From Bacteroidota bacterium (GTDB lineage: Bacteria; Bacteroidota; Bacteroidia; NS11-12g; UBA955): a DNA stretch of 64,000 nt. The notes beneath the pieces are model-generated. The model had not been told where the DNA came from and ran no database searches. It saw nothing but the letters and a program-made list of their open reading frames with translations. Position numbers and translations under genes: made by a program. Below, in pieces: positions 45,079-54,047 of the stretch; positions within the stretch are counted from its first letter, which is position 1; each line of letters opens with the position of its first letter. Where the stretch lies: contig JAURFW010000002.1 of NCBI GenBank assembly GCA_030834125.1, positions 64,289 to 128,288 of the forward strand, given 5' to 3'.

Positions 45079-47181
45079 TTAACTAATTTTACTCCATATA
45101 GTTCTGTGCGGATTTTTTGAAAGTTCATTTTTTATTGGAATACTTTCAGCTTTCATCAAAAGTTCATCAAAATCAATCCAATCTTGTGCTTCAGTTCTTG
45201 CTGCAATCAAAATACTTTCGTCTTGCCTTATATCAGCAAGTTTTAAATCAAGAATACCACTTTGCTTGGTACCATCGATTTCTCCTGGTCCGCGCAACTC
45301 CAAATCAACTTTTGCAATTTCAAATCCATCCGTGCTTCGAACCATGGTGATAATTCGCTTTTTTGCAGCTTCAGAAAGTTTAGAGCCCGTTATTAAAATA
45401 CAATAACTCTGTTCTGCACCTCGTCCTACTCGTCCACGCAACTGATGAAGTTGTGAAAGCCCGAACCGTTCTGCATTTTCTATTATCATCACCGAAGCGT
45501 TTGGAACATTTACACCCACTTCAATTACCGTTGTTGCAATCATTATATCCGTTCTATGATTCTTGAATTTGGTCATTTCAGAATCCTTTTCTTCCCCCTT
45601 TAATCGGCCATGAACCAATGAATATTTATATTGTGGAGGTGAAAGATATTCTGCCACCATGTCATAACCAGACATAAGACTTTTTAATTCAAGTTTTGGA
45701 GAATCTTCAATTAATGGGAATACATAATATACCTGCCGACCTATTTCAATTTCCTTCTTAAGGAAATCCATTACTAAAGGCCTATTGGTTTCATGTTGAT
45801 GAACGGTTTTAATAGGTTTTCTTCCTTTGGGCAACTCATCAATTACACTTACATCAAGATCGCCATAAAGAGTCATTGCCAGTGTTCTTGGGATTGGGGT
45901 TGCCGTCATAACAAGAACATGGGGTAGTAAATTCCCTTTTTTCCATAGTTTAGCGCGTTGTGCTACACCAAATCGGTGTTGCTCATCAATTACTACTAAG
46001 CCAATATTTTGAAATTCAACATCTTGCTCAATAAGTGCATGAGTACCAATCAATATGCTAATTTTATTTGATTTTAAATCCTCTAAAATCTGATTTCTGA
46101 CTTTTTTCTTGGTAGAGCCTGTAAGTAATTTAACTTTAATAGGTAAATCTTTTAGTGATTCTGAAATTGACTCGAAATGTTGATTTGCTAGGATTTCGGT
46201 TGGAGCCATTATACATGCTTGAAAACCGTTATCTAACGCAATTAAGGTAGATAATAGAGCTACCATTGTTTTTCCACTTCCGACATCTCCTTGTAACAGA
46301 CGGTTCATCTGTAAACCAGTTTTCATATCATGGCGGATTTCTCGAATAACTCGTTTTTGAGCACCTGTGAGTTCAAAGGGAAGATGGTGATTGTAGAAGT
46401 TATTGAATAAATCTCCAATTGTTTCAAAAATCAACCCTTTGTAATTTCTATTTCTGTGAGATTTTAATTGAAGATGTCTATACTGTAGGTAAAATAATTC
46501 TTCAAATTTTAGTCGGTTTTTTACTTTTTCTAATTCTTGAGGATTTTTTGGTGAGTGTAATGTTTTTACGGCTATTGATCGAGACGGAAATTTGTATTTT
46601 GTTATGATTTTTTCAGGCAGATTTTCAGGAATAAAAAATTGTGGATCCTCTACAATTTTCTTCGTTGTTTGTGCCATGAATCGATTGTCGATTCGTTTCC
46701 TTTTAAGTCCTTCCGTCATCGGATATACGGGAGTAAGCCCTAAATTGGATAGTGAAAAATCTGCACCAATTACTTCTAACTCTGGGTGGGGTATTGATAA
46801 CTTGCCTTTGAAATTATTTACCTTGCCAAACACGAGGTATTTTTCATTAAGTTTTAAATATTTTTCAATCCATTGTGCTCCTTGAAACCAAATTAATTCT
46901 ATGCTCCCTGAATCATCTGAAAATTCTGCAACAAAGCGTTGTCCTCTTCCTACTCCTGTTAACCCTTCTGGTATAATTTTACCTATAAGTTGTATGTTAA
47001 TTTCACCAATTTGATTTAATTCTCGCACCTTAAATATCTTGGAACGGTCTTCATGTCGATGTGGGTAATGACTGATGAAGTCACCAATGGTGAAAATACC
47101 CAATTCGGTCTTGAGGGCTTCTGCTTTTGCTGGTCCCACACCTTTTATATATTCAACAGAAGTATCTAAAGAAAAGGGCAT
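45079..47181 (-). CDS. recG: ATP-dependent DNA helicase RecG
   Basis: The start is ATG at 47181 (MPFSLDTS); a TTG two codons earlier lies inside the promoter box. The 700-residue enzyme has the wedge domain (about 55-150), Walker A GDVGSGKT (298-305), the DEQH box in VVIDEQHRFG, TATPIPRTLA, and the C-terminal TRG region with HQLRGRVGRG and DLELRGPGEIDGTKQSG. It remodels stalled forks and Holliday junctions. The region before it holds a G-rich repeat element. Confidence 0.97.
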   Translation of the reverse strand: MPFSLDTSVEYIKGVGPAKAEALKTELGIFTIGDFISHYPHRHEDRSKIFKVRELNQIGEINIQLIGKIIPEGLTGVGRGQRFVAEFSDDSGSIELIWFQGAQWIEKYLKLNEKYLVFGKVNNFKGKLSIPHPELEVIGADFSLSNLGLTPVYPMTEGLKRKRIDNRFMAQTTKKIVEDPQFFIPENLPEKIITKYKFPSRSIAVKTLHSPKNPQELEKVKNRLKFEELFYLQYRHLQLKSHRNRNYKGLIFETIGDLFNNFYNHHLPFELTGAQKRVIREIRHDMKTGLQMNRLLQGDVGSGKTMVALLSTLIALDNGFQACIMAPTEILANQHFESISESLKDLPIKVKLLTGSTKKKVRNQILEDLKSNKISILIGTHALIEQDVEFQNIGLVVIDEQHRFGVAQRAKLWKKGNLLPHVLVMTATPIPRTLAMTLYGDLDVSVIDELPKGRKPIKTVHQHETNRPLVMDFLKKEIEIGRQVYYVFPLIEDSPKLELKSLMSGYDMVAEYLSPPQYKYSLVHGRLKGEEKDSEMTKFKNHRTDIMIATTVIEVGVNVPNASVMIIENAERFGLSQLHQLRGRVGRGAEQSYCILITGSKLSEAAKKRIITMVRSTDGFEIAKVDLELRGPGEIDGTKQSGILDLKLADIRQDESILIAARTEAQDWIDFDELLMKAESIPIKNELSKNPHRTIWSKIS

Positions 47182-47184
47182 GAA

Positions 47185-47192
47185 CAAAAATA
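47185..47192 (-). promoter_or_regulatory. -7 promoter box for recG
   Basis: TATTTTTG on the reverse strand is an exact TAnnTTTG match four bases before the recG ATG, which implies a leaderless or near-leaderless mRNA. Confidence 0.5.
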
Positions 47193-47230
47193 CGATTGTA
47201 GGATATGTGCGCCAAATTTGTTTGTTGTTG

Positions 47231-47351
47231 GCTGCTAGAGGCTAGTTACTCGGTGCTGGATTTTTGGGGTGTTGGCTTTTTTGCGGCTAGGTGCTAGCCT
47301 CTAGGGACTGGTTTTTTCTGTATATTAGGGTGTTCGGGCGTTGGGGGCAGA
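47231..47351 (+). repeat. G-rich intergenic repeat, copy A
   Basis: The first part (GCTGCTAG ... GGCTTTTTTGCGGCTAGG) aligns with copy B at 48559-48631, with 3 mismatches in 24 bases over 47268-47291. It contains an exact 11-base inverted repeat: CTAGAGGCTAG at 47235-47245 and CTAGCCTCTAG at 47294-47304. The second part (TATTAGGGTGTTCGGGCGTTGGGGG) repeats blocks found in copies B and C. Confidence 0.55.
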
Positions 47352-47516
47352 TTTTTTTTTACTTGTATTTATTTGGGATCGTTGGTTCACGCTTTTCTGA
47401 AACATTTTCCAGATTCAAAAAAGTAGACATCAAAACTCCGCAAACACCCAAAAACTTCCCAGCCCCGGAAAGAGTATATTACATTTATTCTTCGAAAAAA
47501 TTATAAATTCACGTTC

Positions 47517-48551
47517 ATGAAGCGTTATGCCTATTTTTTAAGTTTTACCGTTATGGTTTCAATATGGTATTCATTAAGTGAATCAGGTGTTTTAAGTTGG
47601 GTAGCTCCAATATTTGTTTTTGGTTTAATCCCTTTGCTTGAATTAATAATTGGTTCTGTAGATACTGCTCCAACTGAGGAGAAATTACAAAAACGACTAA
47701 ACGATCCCTTTTTTGATTATGTGTTATATCTATTTTTTGCTTTACAGAGTTTAACATTCCTATTTTTTGTTTGGTATATGACAAATACAGAAATTGGTAC
47801 TCTAACATGGTGGGGTCATGTAACCTCGATGGGTATATGTTGCGGAACATTTGGAATTAATATTGCCCATGAATTGGGTCATAGAGTTAACAGGAAAGAA
47901 CAATTCATGGCTAAAGTGCTTTTGCTTAGTTCTTTGTACATGCATTTTTTTATTGAACACAACAGAGGTCATCATAAAAAAGTTGCCACACCTGATGATC
48001 CTTCCACCGCTCGATTAAATGAACCTGTACAATATTTTTGGATACGGTCAATGGTTCAAACTTGGTTAGAGGCTTGGAGATTGGAGTTTGTGAGGCTAAA
48101 ACGCAAAGGATTGCCAAAATTTTCTCTTTCAAATGAGATGCTTCAGTTTCAAATAATTCAACTGACAATGTTAGTAGCAGTATGTTTTTTCTTTGGTTTT
48201 GCGAGTATGTTGTCTTGGATCTTAGCAGGTTTGATTGGTGCTATTTTATTGGAAACTATCAATTACATTGAGCATTACGGTTTACTAAGAAAAAAGGAAA
48301 ATGAATACTATGAGAGGGTAGAGCATTGGCATTCATGGAATTCAAATCATTTAGTAGGACGACTACTTTTGTTTGAGTTATCAAGACACTCAGATCATCA
48401 CTACAAGAGTAATAAGAAATATCAGATTCTTGAAAATAGTAATGTGGCTCCTCAAATGCCCACTGGCTATCCAGGGATGATGGTCCTGGCTCAGTTTTAT
48501 CCTATTTGGATATTTGTTATGAATCCAAGGGTGAAATCAGCGTTGAAGTGA
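47517..48551 (+). CDS. alkB: AlkB-type membrane alkane 1-monooxygenase
   Basis: The 344-residue protein has about six membrane segments and the AlkB di-iron histidine boxes HELGHR (near 119), EHNRGHHKK (near 145) and LSRHSDHH (near 285), plus NYIEHYGL (near 250). It should hydroxylate medium-chain alkanes or related terminal methyl groups at the inner membrane, using electrons from rubredoxin. No rubredoxin or reductase gene is nearby. The gene is flanked on both sides by G-rich repeat copies in the same orientation. Confidence 0.92.
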   Translation: MKRYAYFLSFTVMVSIWYSLSESGVLSWVAPIFVFGLIPLLELIIGSVDTAPTEEKLQKRLNDPFFDYVLYLFFALQSLTFLFFVWYMTNTEIGTLTWWGHVTSMGICCGTFGINIAHELGHRVNRKEQFMAKVLLLSSLYMHFFIEHNRGHHKKVATPDDPSTARLNEPVQYFWIRSMVQTWLEAWRLEFVRLKRKGLPKFSLSNEMLQFQIIQLTMLVAVCFFFGFASMLSWILAGLIGAILLETINYIEHYGLLRKKENEYYERVEHWHSWNSNHLVGRLLLFELSRHSDHHYKSNKKYQILENSNVAPQMPTGYPGMMVLAQFYPIWIFVMNPRVKSALK

Positions 48552-48558
48552 TCTTTTT

Positions 48559-48631
48559 GCTGCTAGCCACTGGGGCGTCAGGGTATTAGGGCGTTGGGGT
48601 GTCGGCTTTTTCGCTGCTAGGAGCTAAGCAG
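48559..48631 (+). repeat. G-rich intergenic repeat, copy B
   Basis: It starts eight bases after the alkB stop and ends before the fabG promoter. Its ends are near-inverted: CTGCTAGC and GCTAAGCAG. The core GGCTTTTTCGCTGCTAGG matches copy A; the GTATTAGGGCGTTGGGG block matches parts of copies A and C. Confidence 0.55.
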
Positions 48632-48678
48632 AAAAAACACTCTTTCAAGCCACAAAAAATTGGGTTATCTTCGCGCAC

Positions 48679-49422
48679 ATGTTACAAGGTAAAACTACTT
48701 TAATTACAGGAGCCTCTCGTGGTATTGGTAAAGGTATAGCAGAAGTTTTTGCAAAGAATGGAAGTAATATCGCATTTACTTTCGCTAGCTCAATTGAAAA
48801 GGCTCAAGCATTTGAGAAAGAATTATCTGATAAATATGGAGTTAAAGTTAAAGGATATCAAAGTAATGCCGCTGATTTTGCTCAAAGTGAAGAATTAGCT
48901 AATACGGTAATTGTGGATTTCGGTAAAGTTGATGTATTAATCAATAATGCAGGAATTACACGTGATACCCTATTGCTTAGAATGACTGAACAACAATGGG
49001 ATGATGTGATCAACACCAACCTTAAAAGTGCATTCAATCTTACAAAAGCGTTTTTAAGACATTTCCTAGGTAATAAGGCTGGGTCCATTATCAATATGAC
49101 CTCTGTAGTTGGAGTTACTGGAAATGCAGGTCAAGCAAATTATTCAGCCTCTAAAGCAGGAATGATAGGATTTACAAAATCTATTGCTAAAGAATTAGGA
49201 TCAAGAAATGTACGCTGCAATGCCGTTGCACCAGGATTTATTGAAACCGAAATGACCGAAGTTTTGGATGAAAATGTAAAGAAAGGATGGATTGAACAAA
49301 TTCCATTAAAAAGAGGCGGTACACCAGACGATGTTGCCAATACTTGTCTTTACTTGGCGTCTGACTTGAGTTCATACGTTACCGGACAAACAATTTCTGT
49401 TTGTGGTGGTATGTTGATGTAA
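48679..49422 (+). CDS. fabG: 3-oxoacyl-[acyl-carrier-protein] reductase
   Basis: The 247-residue short-chain dehydrogenase has the NADP loop GASRGIG (11-17), NNAG (89-92) and the catalytic set N114, S142, Y155 and K159. It ends with GQTISVCGGMLM, typical of FabG. It reduces 3-ketoacyl-ACP in fatty-acid synthesis. The upstream box reads TATCTTCG (48666-48673), one base off TAnnTTTG. Confidence 0.93.
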   Translation: MLQGKTTLITGASRGIGKGIAEVFAKNGSNIAFTFASSIEKAQAFEKELSDKYGVKVKGYQSNAADFAQSEELANTVIVDFGKVDVLINNAGITRDTLLLRMTEQQWDDVINTNLKSAFNLTKAFLRHFLGNKAGSIINMTSVVGVTGNAGQANYSASKAGMIGFTKSIAKELGSRNVRCNAVAPGFIETEMTEVLDENVKKGWIEQIPLKRGGTPDDVANTCLYLASDLSSYVTGQTISVCGGMLM

Positions 49423-49449
49423 ATCAAAATAACTTAATAACAACACTAA

Positions 49450-50304
49450 ATGGCCTTAGATCAGGTTGATGTAGACAAAGAATATCCAAATGAAAAACAA
49501 ATGGGCTTTTTTGACCATATCGATGAGCTACGTGGTCGATTGGTAAAGATTGCTTATGCCTTATTGATTACCACAATAGCAGCTTTTGCTTTTGTAGAGC
49601 CCCTGTTTGATTTTATAGTGTTATCACCATTTGAAGACAATTTTTGGGGATATAGATTTTTCTGTAAAGCGGGTCAATTAGTAATGGGATCAGATGCACT
49701 TTGTTGGGAACCGCCACAACTAACTATGCAGAGTATGCAAATTCAAGGTCAATTTGTTAGTGCCTTTAAGATATCGTTTGTAGCCGCATTTGTATTGAGC
49801 TTCCCATTCATTGTTAATCAAATATGGAAGTTTATTAAGCCGGCTTTGAGTTCAGACGAAATAAAACGAGTACAAAAAAGTTTAATTGTAGTCTCTTTAT
49901 TATTTTTTGCTGGTGTATTCTTCGCGTATTTTCTACTTGTACCGGTAGCTACAAACTTCTTACTTACTTATAAATTGAACGACAATATCCAGAATATCAT
50001 TACAATTTCGAGTGTAACTGGATTTGTTAGTTTTATGTCCTTAGCAACGGGCCTTGTATTCGAAATGCCTGTTTTGATTTATATATTAGCAAGTATTGGT
50101 TTTGTCACTTCGGCCTTATTAAAAAAATATTGGAGATATGCTGCTGTAATCGTATTTATTATAGCGGGAATAGCTACTCCTTCTCCAGATATGTTTTCTC
50201 AATTGCTTTTAGGAATCCCATTAATGTTACTTTATGTGGCAGGTATTTACATTGCTAAAGGTGTAGAAAAAAGAAAAGCTGAGAAAGAGAAAGAATTTGA
50301 ATAA
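49450..50304 (+). CDS. tatC: Twin-arginine translocase subunit TatC
   Basis: The 284-residue protein has six membrane segments and the family N-terminus MGFFDHIDELRGRLVK, with the glutamate at E27 region that binds the twin-arginine signal. It has an insert after the first helix (about 55-95) relative to E. coli, which I recall as common in this phylum. It lies 27 bases after fabG and 18 before rpiB. No tatA or tatB gene is in the window. Confidence 0.95.
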   Translation: MALDQVDVDKEYPNEKQMGFFDHIDELRGRLVKIAYALLITTIAAFAFVEPLFDFIVLSPFEDNFWGYRFFCKAGQLVMGSDALCWEPPQLTMQSMQIQGQFVSAFKISFVAAFVLSFPFIVNQIWKFIKPALSSDEIKRVQKSLIVVSLLFFAGVFFAYFLLVPVATNFLLTYKLNDNIQNIITISSVTGFVSFMSLATGLVFEMPVLIYILASIGFVTSALLKKYWRYAAVIVFIIAGIATPSPDMFSQLLLGIPLMLLYVAGIYIAKGVEKRKAEKEKEFE

Positions 50305-50322
50305 TAGAAAAATAAAACAACC

Positions 50323-50754
50323 ATGAAAAATATTGCAATAGGTTCGGATCATGCGGGATTCGATTTGAAACAAGTTCTCGTAAAACATTTAGAAAATAAT
50401 GGTTGGACCGTTCAAGATTGCGGTCCTGCAAGTTCAGATAGAGTTGACTATCCTGATTATGCGCATAAGGTAGCAGAATTAGTGACCCAAGGCAATGTTA
50501 TTTGTGGTGTACTAATTTGTGGTAGTGGAAATGGTGTTTGTATGACTGCAAATAAACATCAGGGTGTTAGGGCAGGTTTGGCTTGGGATACAGAATTAGC
50601 AAGTTTGGCAAAAGAGCATAATAATGCAAATGTAATTTGCCTACCTGCGCGTTATATTTCCGAAGATAAAGGTATTGAAATACTCGATGCCTATATCAAT
50701 GCCAACTTCGAGGGTGGTAGACACGAACAACGCGTTGAAAAAATAGAAGGTTGA
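50323..50754 (+). CDS. rpiB: Ribose-5-phosphate isomerase B
   Basis: The 143-residue enzyme has GSDHAGFDLK at residues 7-16 and the catalytic cysteine in LICGSGNGVCMTANK. It interconverts ribose 5-phosphate and ribulose 5-phosphate in the pentose phosphate pathway. The stop (TGA) shares a base with the following ATG. Confidence 0.95.
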   Translation: MKNIAIGSDHAGFDLKQVLVKHLENNGWTVQDCGPASSDRVDYPDYAHKVAELVTQGNVICGVLICGSGNGVCMTANKHQGVRAGLAWDTELASLAKEHNNANVICLPARYISEDKGIEILDAYINANFEGGRHEQRVEKIEG

Positions 50755-51362
50755 TGGAACAAAAAAATCCTACAACCCTTCAAATGTTAGGATTAAAACT
50801 TCCTACTGATCCTCGCTGGGTAAATATTGCTGAAAAGTCAATTGACGAAATCCTCATAGATCATGCTTTTTGTGAACAAAAGGCTGCAACATCAGGAATC
50901 ACATTAATAGTTCGTTATCCCGAAAAAGAGAAATTAGTGAAAGAAGTAACCCCTTTAGTAGCAGAGGAGTGGGGCCATTTTCGTAAAGTTTTGAAGGAAA
51001 TGGATAAGCGTGGAATTGTTTTAGGAAAAAAACGTAAAGACGATTATGTTGTGGGTTTACACAATCATATGATTAAGGGAAATGCTCAAAAACAATTATT
51101 AGAAAACTTATTGGTAAATGCTCTAATTGAAGCGCGTAGTTGTGAGCGTTTTAGGTTGTTAAGTCTTTATTGTGCAGATGATAACTTGAAAACCTTCTAC
51201 CACGAGTTTATGGTTTCTGAGGCTGGACATTATAGAATGTTCATAGATTTAGCTAAAGAATATTACCCTGAAGCTGAAGTAAAAGAACGTTGGCAACAAT
51301 GGTTAGAAATTGAAGCTAAAGTTCTTTCAGAGTTGGAATTGCGTGGGGATAGGGTACATTAA
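50754..51362 (+). CDS. miaE: tRNA 2-methylthio-N6-isopentenyladenosine hydroxylase
   Basis: The start is ATG at 50754, overlapping the rpiB stop. The 202-residue protein has a ferritin-like four-helix fold with carboxylate/His pairs placed for a di-iron centre: the AEEWGHFRKVL and ENLLVNALIEARSCERF blocks and SEAGHYRMF. It adds a hydroxyl to the ms2i6A37 side chain of tRNAs, using oxygen, which implies an aerobic life style. Translational coupling to rpiB is likely. Confidence 0.92.
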   Translation: MEQKNPTTLQMLGLKLPTDPRWVNIAEKSIDEILIDHAFCEQKAATSGITLIVRYPEKEKLVKEVTPLVAEEWGHFRKVLKEMDKRGIVLGKKRKDDYVVGLHNHMIKGNAQKQLLENLLVNALIEARSCERFRLLSLYCADDNLKTFYHEFMVSEAGHYRMFIDLAKEYYPEAEVKERWQQWLEIEAKVLSELELRGDRVH

Positions 51363-51406
51363 ACCATAGAAAATCTTAAGTTATATACATTTAGTATATT
51401 CGTAAT

Positions 51407-52234
51407 ATGGATGCAATAGTTCAATATTTTGAAACATTATCCCCAATAATGCAGGGTTTTACTGGGTCCATGTTTACTTGGTTTGTAACTGCCGTAGGTG
51501 CTGCTTTCGTTTTCTTTGTGAAGGATCTAAACAAAGGTTTTATGGACACCTTGCTTGGGTTTACTGCTGGAGTTATGATGGCCGCGAGTTTTTGGAGTTT
51601 GCTGAATCCCGCATTGGAAATGGCATCAACTACTTGGTCACCGGGTTTATCCTGGGTACCCGTGGGAATAGGATTCTTAGGCGGAGCAATATTTTTATTT
51701 GTGTTGGATCAGTGGTTGCCGCACTTACACTTAAATGAACCAATTGAAAAATCAGAAGGTGTAAAAACAAACTGGAATAGAACAGTATTGTTAGTTCTAG
51801 CTATTACTTTACACAATATACCTGAAGGATTAGCGGTCGGAGTGGCATTTGGAGCAGTGGCTGAGGGTATTCCCGGAGCAGATTTATATGGTGCAATAGC
51901 ACTCGCTATTGGAATTGGTATACAAGATTTTCCAGAAGGTTTAGCTGTTGCACTTCCACTGAGAAGATTTGGATTATCTCGTTTTAAGTCTTTTTTATGG
52001 GGGCAATTGAGTGGGGTTGTAGAACCTATTGCTGCAGTTTTAGGTGTGTTACTTGTAATTTGGGCACAAAGTATTTTGCCCTACGCATTGGCGTTTGCTG
52101 CGGGTGCTATGATTTATATTGTAGTTGAAGAAGTAATTCCCGAGTCACAAAGAAACGGACATACGGATAAAGCAACCCTTGGATTGATGCTTGGATTTGT
52201 TCTTATGATGTCATTAGATGTAGGACTTGGGTAA
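51407..52234 (+). CDS. ZIP-family metal transporter
   Basis: The 275-residue protein has eight membrane segments and the paired ZIP signatures LHNIPEGLAVGVAF and IGIQDFPEGLAVALPLR, which hold the metal-site His, Asn, Asp and Glu residues. It imports Zn2+ or a similar divalent cation. It resembles the GufA-like branch more than ZupT. It is monocistronic, with a TATATTCG box (51395-51402), one base off consensus. Its 3' end is six bases from the convergent outer-membrane gene. Confidence 0.92.
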   Translation: MDAIVQYFETLSPIMQGFTGSMFTWFVTAVGAAFVFFVKDLNKGFMDTLLGFTAGVMMAASFWSLLNPALEMASTTWSPGLSWVPVGIGFLGGAIFLFVLDQWLPHLHLNEPIEKSEGVKTNWNRTVLLVLAITLHNIPEGLAVGVAFGAVAEGIPGADLYGAIALAIGIGIQDFPEGLAVALPLRRFGLSRFKSFLWGQLSGVVEPIAAVLGVLLVIWAQSILPYALAFAAGAMIYIVVEEVIPESQRNGHTDKATLGLMLGFVLMMSLDVGLG

Positions 52235-52240
52235 CATAAA

Positions 52241-52957
52241 TTAATCGTAAAAATATTCTTCGCTCTTCTCGAAATTTCCAAAATTGAAGAAATATGAGAG
52301 TCCTAATTGCAGGTTTCCACCTCTGAAGGTCAATGGAAATTGCTGATTGTAAAATTCACCATGCTGCACTTCTAATAAATGCGAGGTTCCAAATGATTGT
52401 TGATAGGTTAGATTGATTTCGTAACGATCTCCACCATCCGTTTTACCGCCCATTGCGAACCCAATATAGAACATAGGGTAAATTGTACTATTCAACGTTT
52501 GTATTATTCTAAAGTCATGTGCCTTATCTTTATTATTGAGTGTATCTGTAGCATTGCTGAAAGCATTATAATTTACCGCCACACCAAATTTTTCCGAAAT
52601 GAAATTATACTCGCTAAAGTTTTGACGAAATGATATACCAAGCGAAGAATTCCAAGATGAAATACTTTTACTTACTGAGGTATTATAAGCCATAGTATCG
52701 TTGTTGATTTTATAACCGGTATTTAAAAAACCCAGAGAAAACTCAAGCGAACTTGCTCTATTCATGTCATAGGTTATTCTAAGATTTCCGTATCCACCTA
52801 TTCTATTTCGAGTAGAAAAGGAATTAGCAAGTGTGTCGTTAATGCTTGTTTTTGATACACAAACACCTGCACTTCCGCCAACATACCAGGGGCTTTGAGC
52901 TAAAATGCTATTGTATATTCCAAAGAGAGTTAAAACGACAAAAAGGCTTTTTCTCAT
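52241..52957 (-). CDS. Outer-membrane beta-barrel protein of unknown function
   Basis: The 238-residue protein has a signal peptide (cleavage near ILAQSPW, residues 18-24) and alternating-hydrophobicity strands ending in LSYFFNFG, consistent with a small porin-like barrel of eight or more strands. No ligand can be inferred. Confidence 0.75.
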   Translation of the reverse strand: MRKSLFVVLTLFGIYNSILAQSPWYVGGSAGVCVSKTSINDTLANSFSTRNRIGGYGNLRITYDMNRASSLEFSLGFLNTGYKINNDTMAYNTSVSKSISSWNSSLGISFRQNFSEYNFISEKFGVAVNYNAFSNATDTLNNKDKAHDFRIIQTLNSTIYPMFYIGFAMGGKTDGGDRYEINLTYQQSFGTSHLLEVQHGEFYNQQFPLTFRGGNLQLGLSYFFNFGNFEKSEEYFYD

Positions 52958-52961
52958 TTCA

Positions 52962-52969
52962 CAAAAATA
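52962..52969 (-). promoter_or_regulatory. -7 promoter box for the outer-membrane protein gene
   Basis: TATTTTTG on the reverse strand is an exact TAnnTTTG match, five bases before the ATG. Confidence 0.5.
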
Positions 52970-53003
52970 AGGTTACTATCGTATTAATTCGTACGGGAGG
53001 CGT

Positions 53004-53011
53004 TACTTTTG
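53004..53011 (+). promoter_or_regulatory. -7 promoter box for the LuxC-type reductase gene
   Basis: TACTTTTG is an exact TAnnTTTG match, eight bases before the ATG. It forms a divergent pair with the box at 52962-52969. Confidence 0.5.
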
Positions 53012-53018
53012 TAAATCA

Positions 53019-54047
53019 ATGTTGAATTCTATCGAAATTCTAAAATCTTTTGAGCAAGCATTAATAGGTTTTGAAGATAATCCCGAGTGGCAATCAAAAA
53101 TGAGTACAGCCGAGGTGAAAAACCCATGGTTTACTCAAGATAGTATTACAAATAATCTAGATTCATGGAGAACCGCATTAAGGGATGAAAATGTCAATAA
53201 ATGGCTAAATAATCATGATATTAATGTACCTCAATCTGATAAAGTATTAGGAATTATTGGAGCGGGTAATATACCATTGGTAATTATGCATGATGTTTTA
53301 GTAGGATTGATTTCAGGGCTTAAACTAAAAATTAAACTATCATCAGATGATGAAGAATTGCCAAAATATTGGATACAAAAGGCTCAGGAAATAAGAGGAA
53401 TTAATTTTGAAATTGAATATGTAGAAAGGTTAAATGATATTGATATCGCTTTTGCTACGGGTAGTAATAATACTCATCGATATTTTGAATATTATTTTAA
53501 AAATAAACCCAATGTTTTACGAAAGAATAGAAATAGCTTAGCGGTATTGGGAATGCATAATAATTATACAGAAAGTAAATATCATCAGCTTGGTAACGAT
53601 ATATTCAGTTATTTTGGTTTAGGTTGTAGAAATGTAACCCATATTAAAGTTCCTACGGGATTTGATTTTAAGCCAATGATTCAAACATGGGAAAAGCACT
53701 TTCTCGAGTTGGCAAATCATAATAAATATGTAAATAATTACAACTATCATAAAGCCTTATTGCTGATGAATTTAGATCCTCATATTGATTCGGGCTTTGT
53801 ACTTATGAAAGAGTCGGAAAGCTTGTACTCACCAGTTGGAGTTATATATTACTCGTTTTACGATGATGTACAACAGGTAAATGACTTCATTAATAGTAAT
53901 AAGGAGGATATTCAATGTGTAGTTTCCGACTTGAGGGAAATAAATAATAAAATAGAGATTGGTTCTGCTCAATGCCCTCAACTATGGGATTATGCAGATG
54001 GAGTTGATACTCTAAGTTTTCTAAGAAAAGAATTAAATCTGATTTAA
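53019..54047 (+). CDS. LuxC-type acyl-CoA reductase
   Basis: The 342-residue protein resembles the LuxC branch of fatty acyl-CoA/acyl reductases. It has an NAD(P)-binding region (VLGIIGAGNIPLVIMHDVL, near 76-94) and the likely catalytic Cys in SYFGLGCRNVTHI. It should reduce an activated acyl group to an aldehyde with NADPH. No luciferase or other lux partner is near. It is shorter than the Vibrio LuxC proteins. The 3' end overlaps the convergent arginase gene by 15 bases. Confidence 0.78.
   Translation: MLNSIEILKSFEQALIGFEDNPEWQSKMSTAEVKNPWFTQDSITNNLDSWRTALRDENVNKWLNNHDINVPQSDKVLGIIGAGNIPLVIMHDVLVGLISGLKLKIKLSSDDEELPKYWIQKAQEIRGINFEIEYVERLNDIDIAFATGSNNTHRYFEYYFKNKPNVLRKNRNSLAVLGMHNNYTESKYHQLGNDIFSYFGLGCRNVTHIKVPTGFDFKPMIQTWEKHFLELANHNKYVNNYNYHKALLLMNLDPHIDSGFVLMKESESLYSPVGVIYYSFYDDVQQVNDFINSNKEDIQCVVSDLREINNKIEIGSAQCPQLWDYADGVDTLSFLRKELNLI

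Larger units (their letters stand above)
47182..47516. other. 335-base gap between recG and alkB
   Basis: No credible gene is seen. The gap holds the recG promoter box, the G-rich repeat copy A (47231-47351), T-rich runs, and about 160 bases of AT-rich sequence before alkB. A 71-codon reading at 47291-47506 is made largely of repeat sequence and is not accepted. Confidence 0.6.

Noticed and set aside
47321-47350. TTAGGG-like blocks taken as telomere-type repeats
   Set aside because: They are few, irregular and part of a degenerate G-rich element, not tandem arrays.
47291-47506. 71-codon forward reading between recG and alkB
   Set aside because: It is mostly made of the G-rich repeat and T-runs, has no ribosome site and no domain-like composition.
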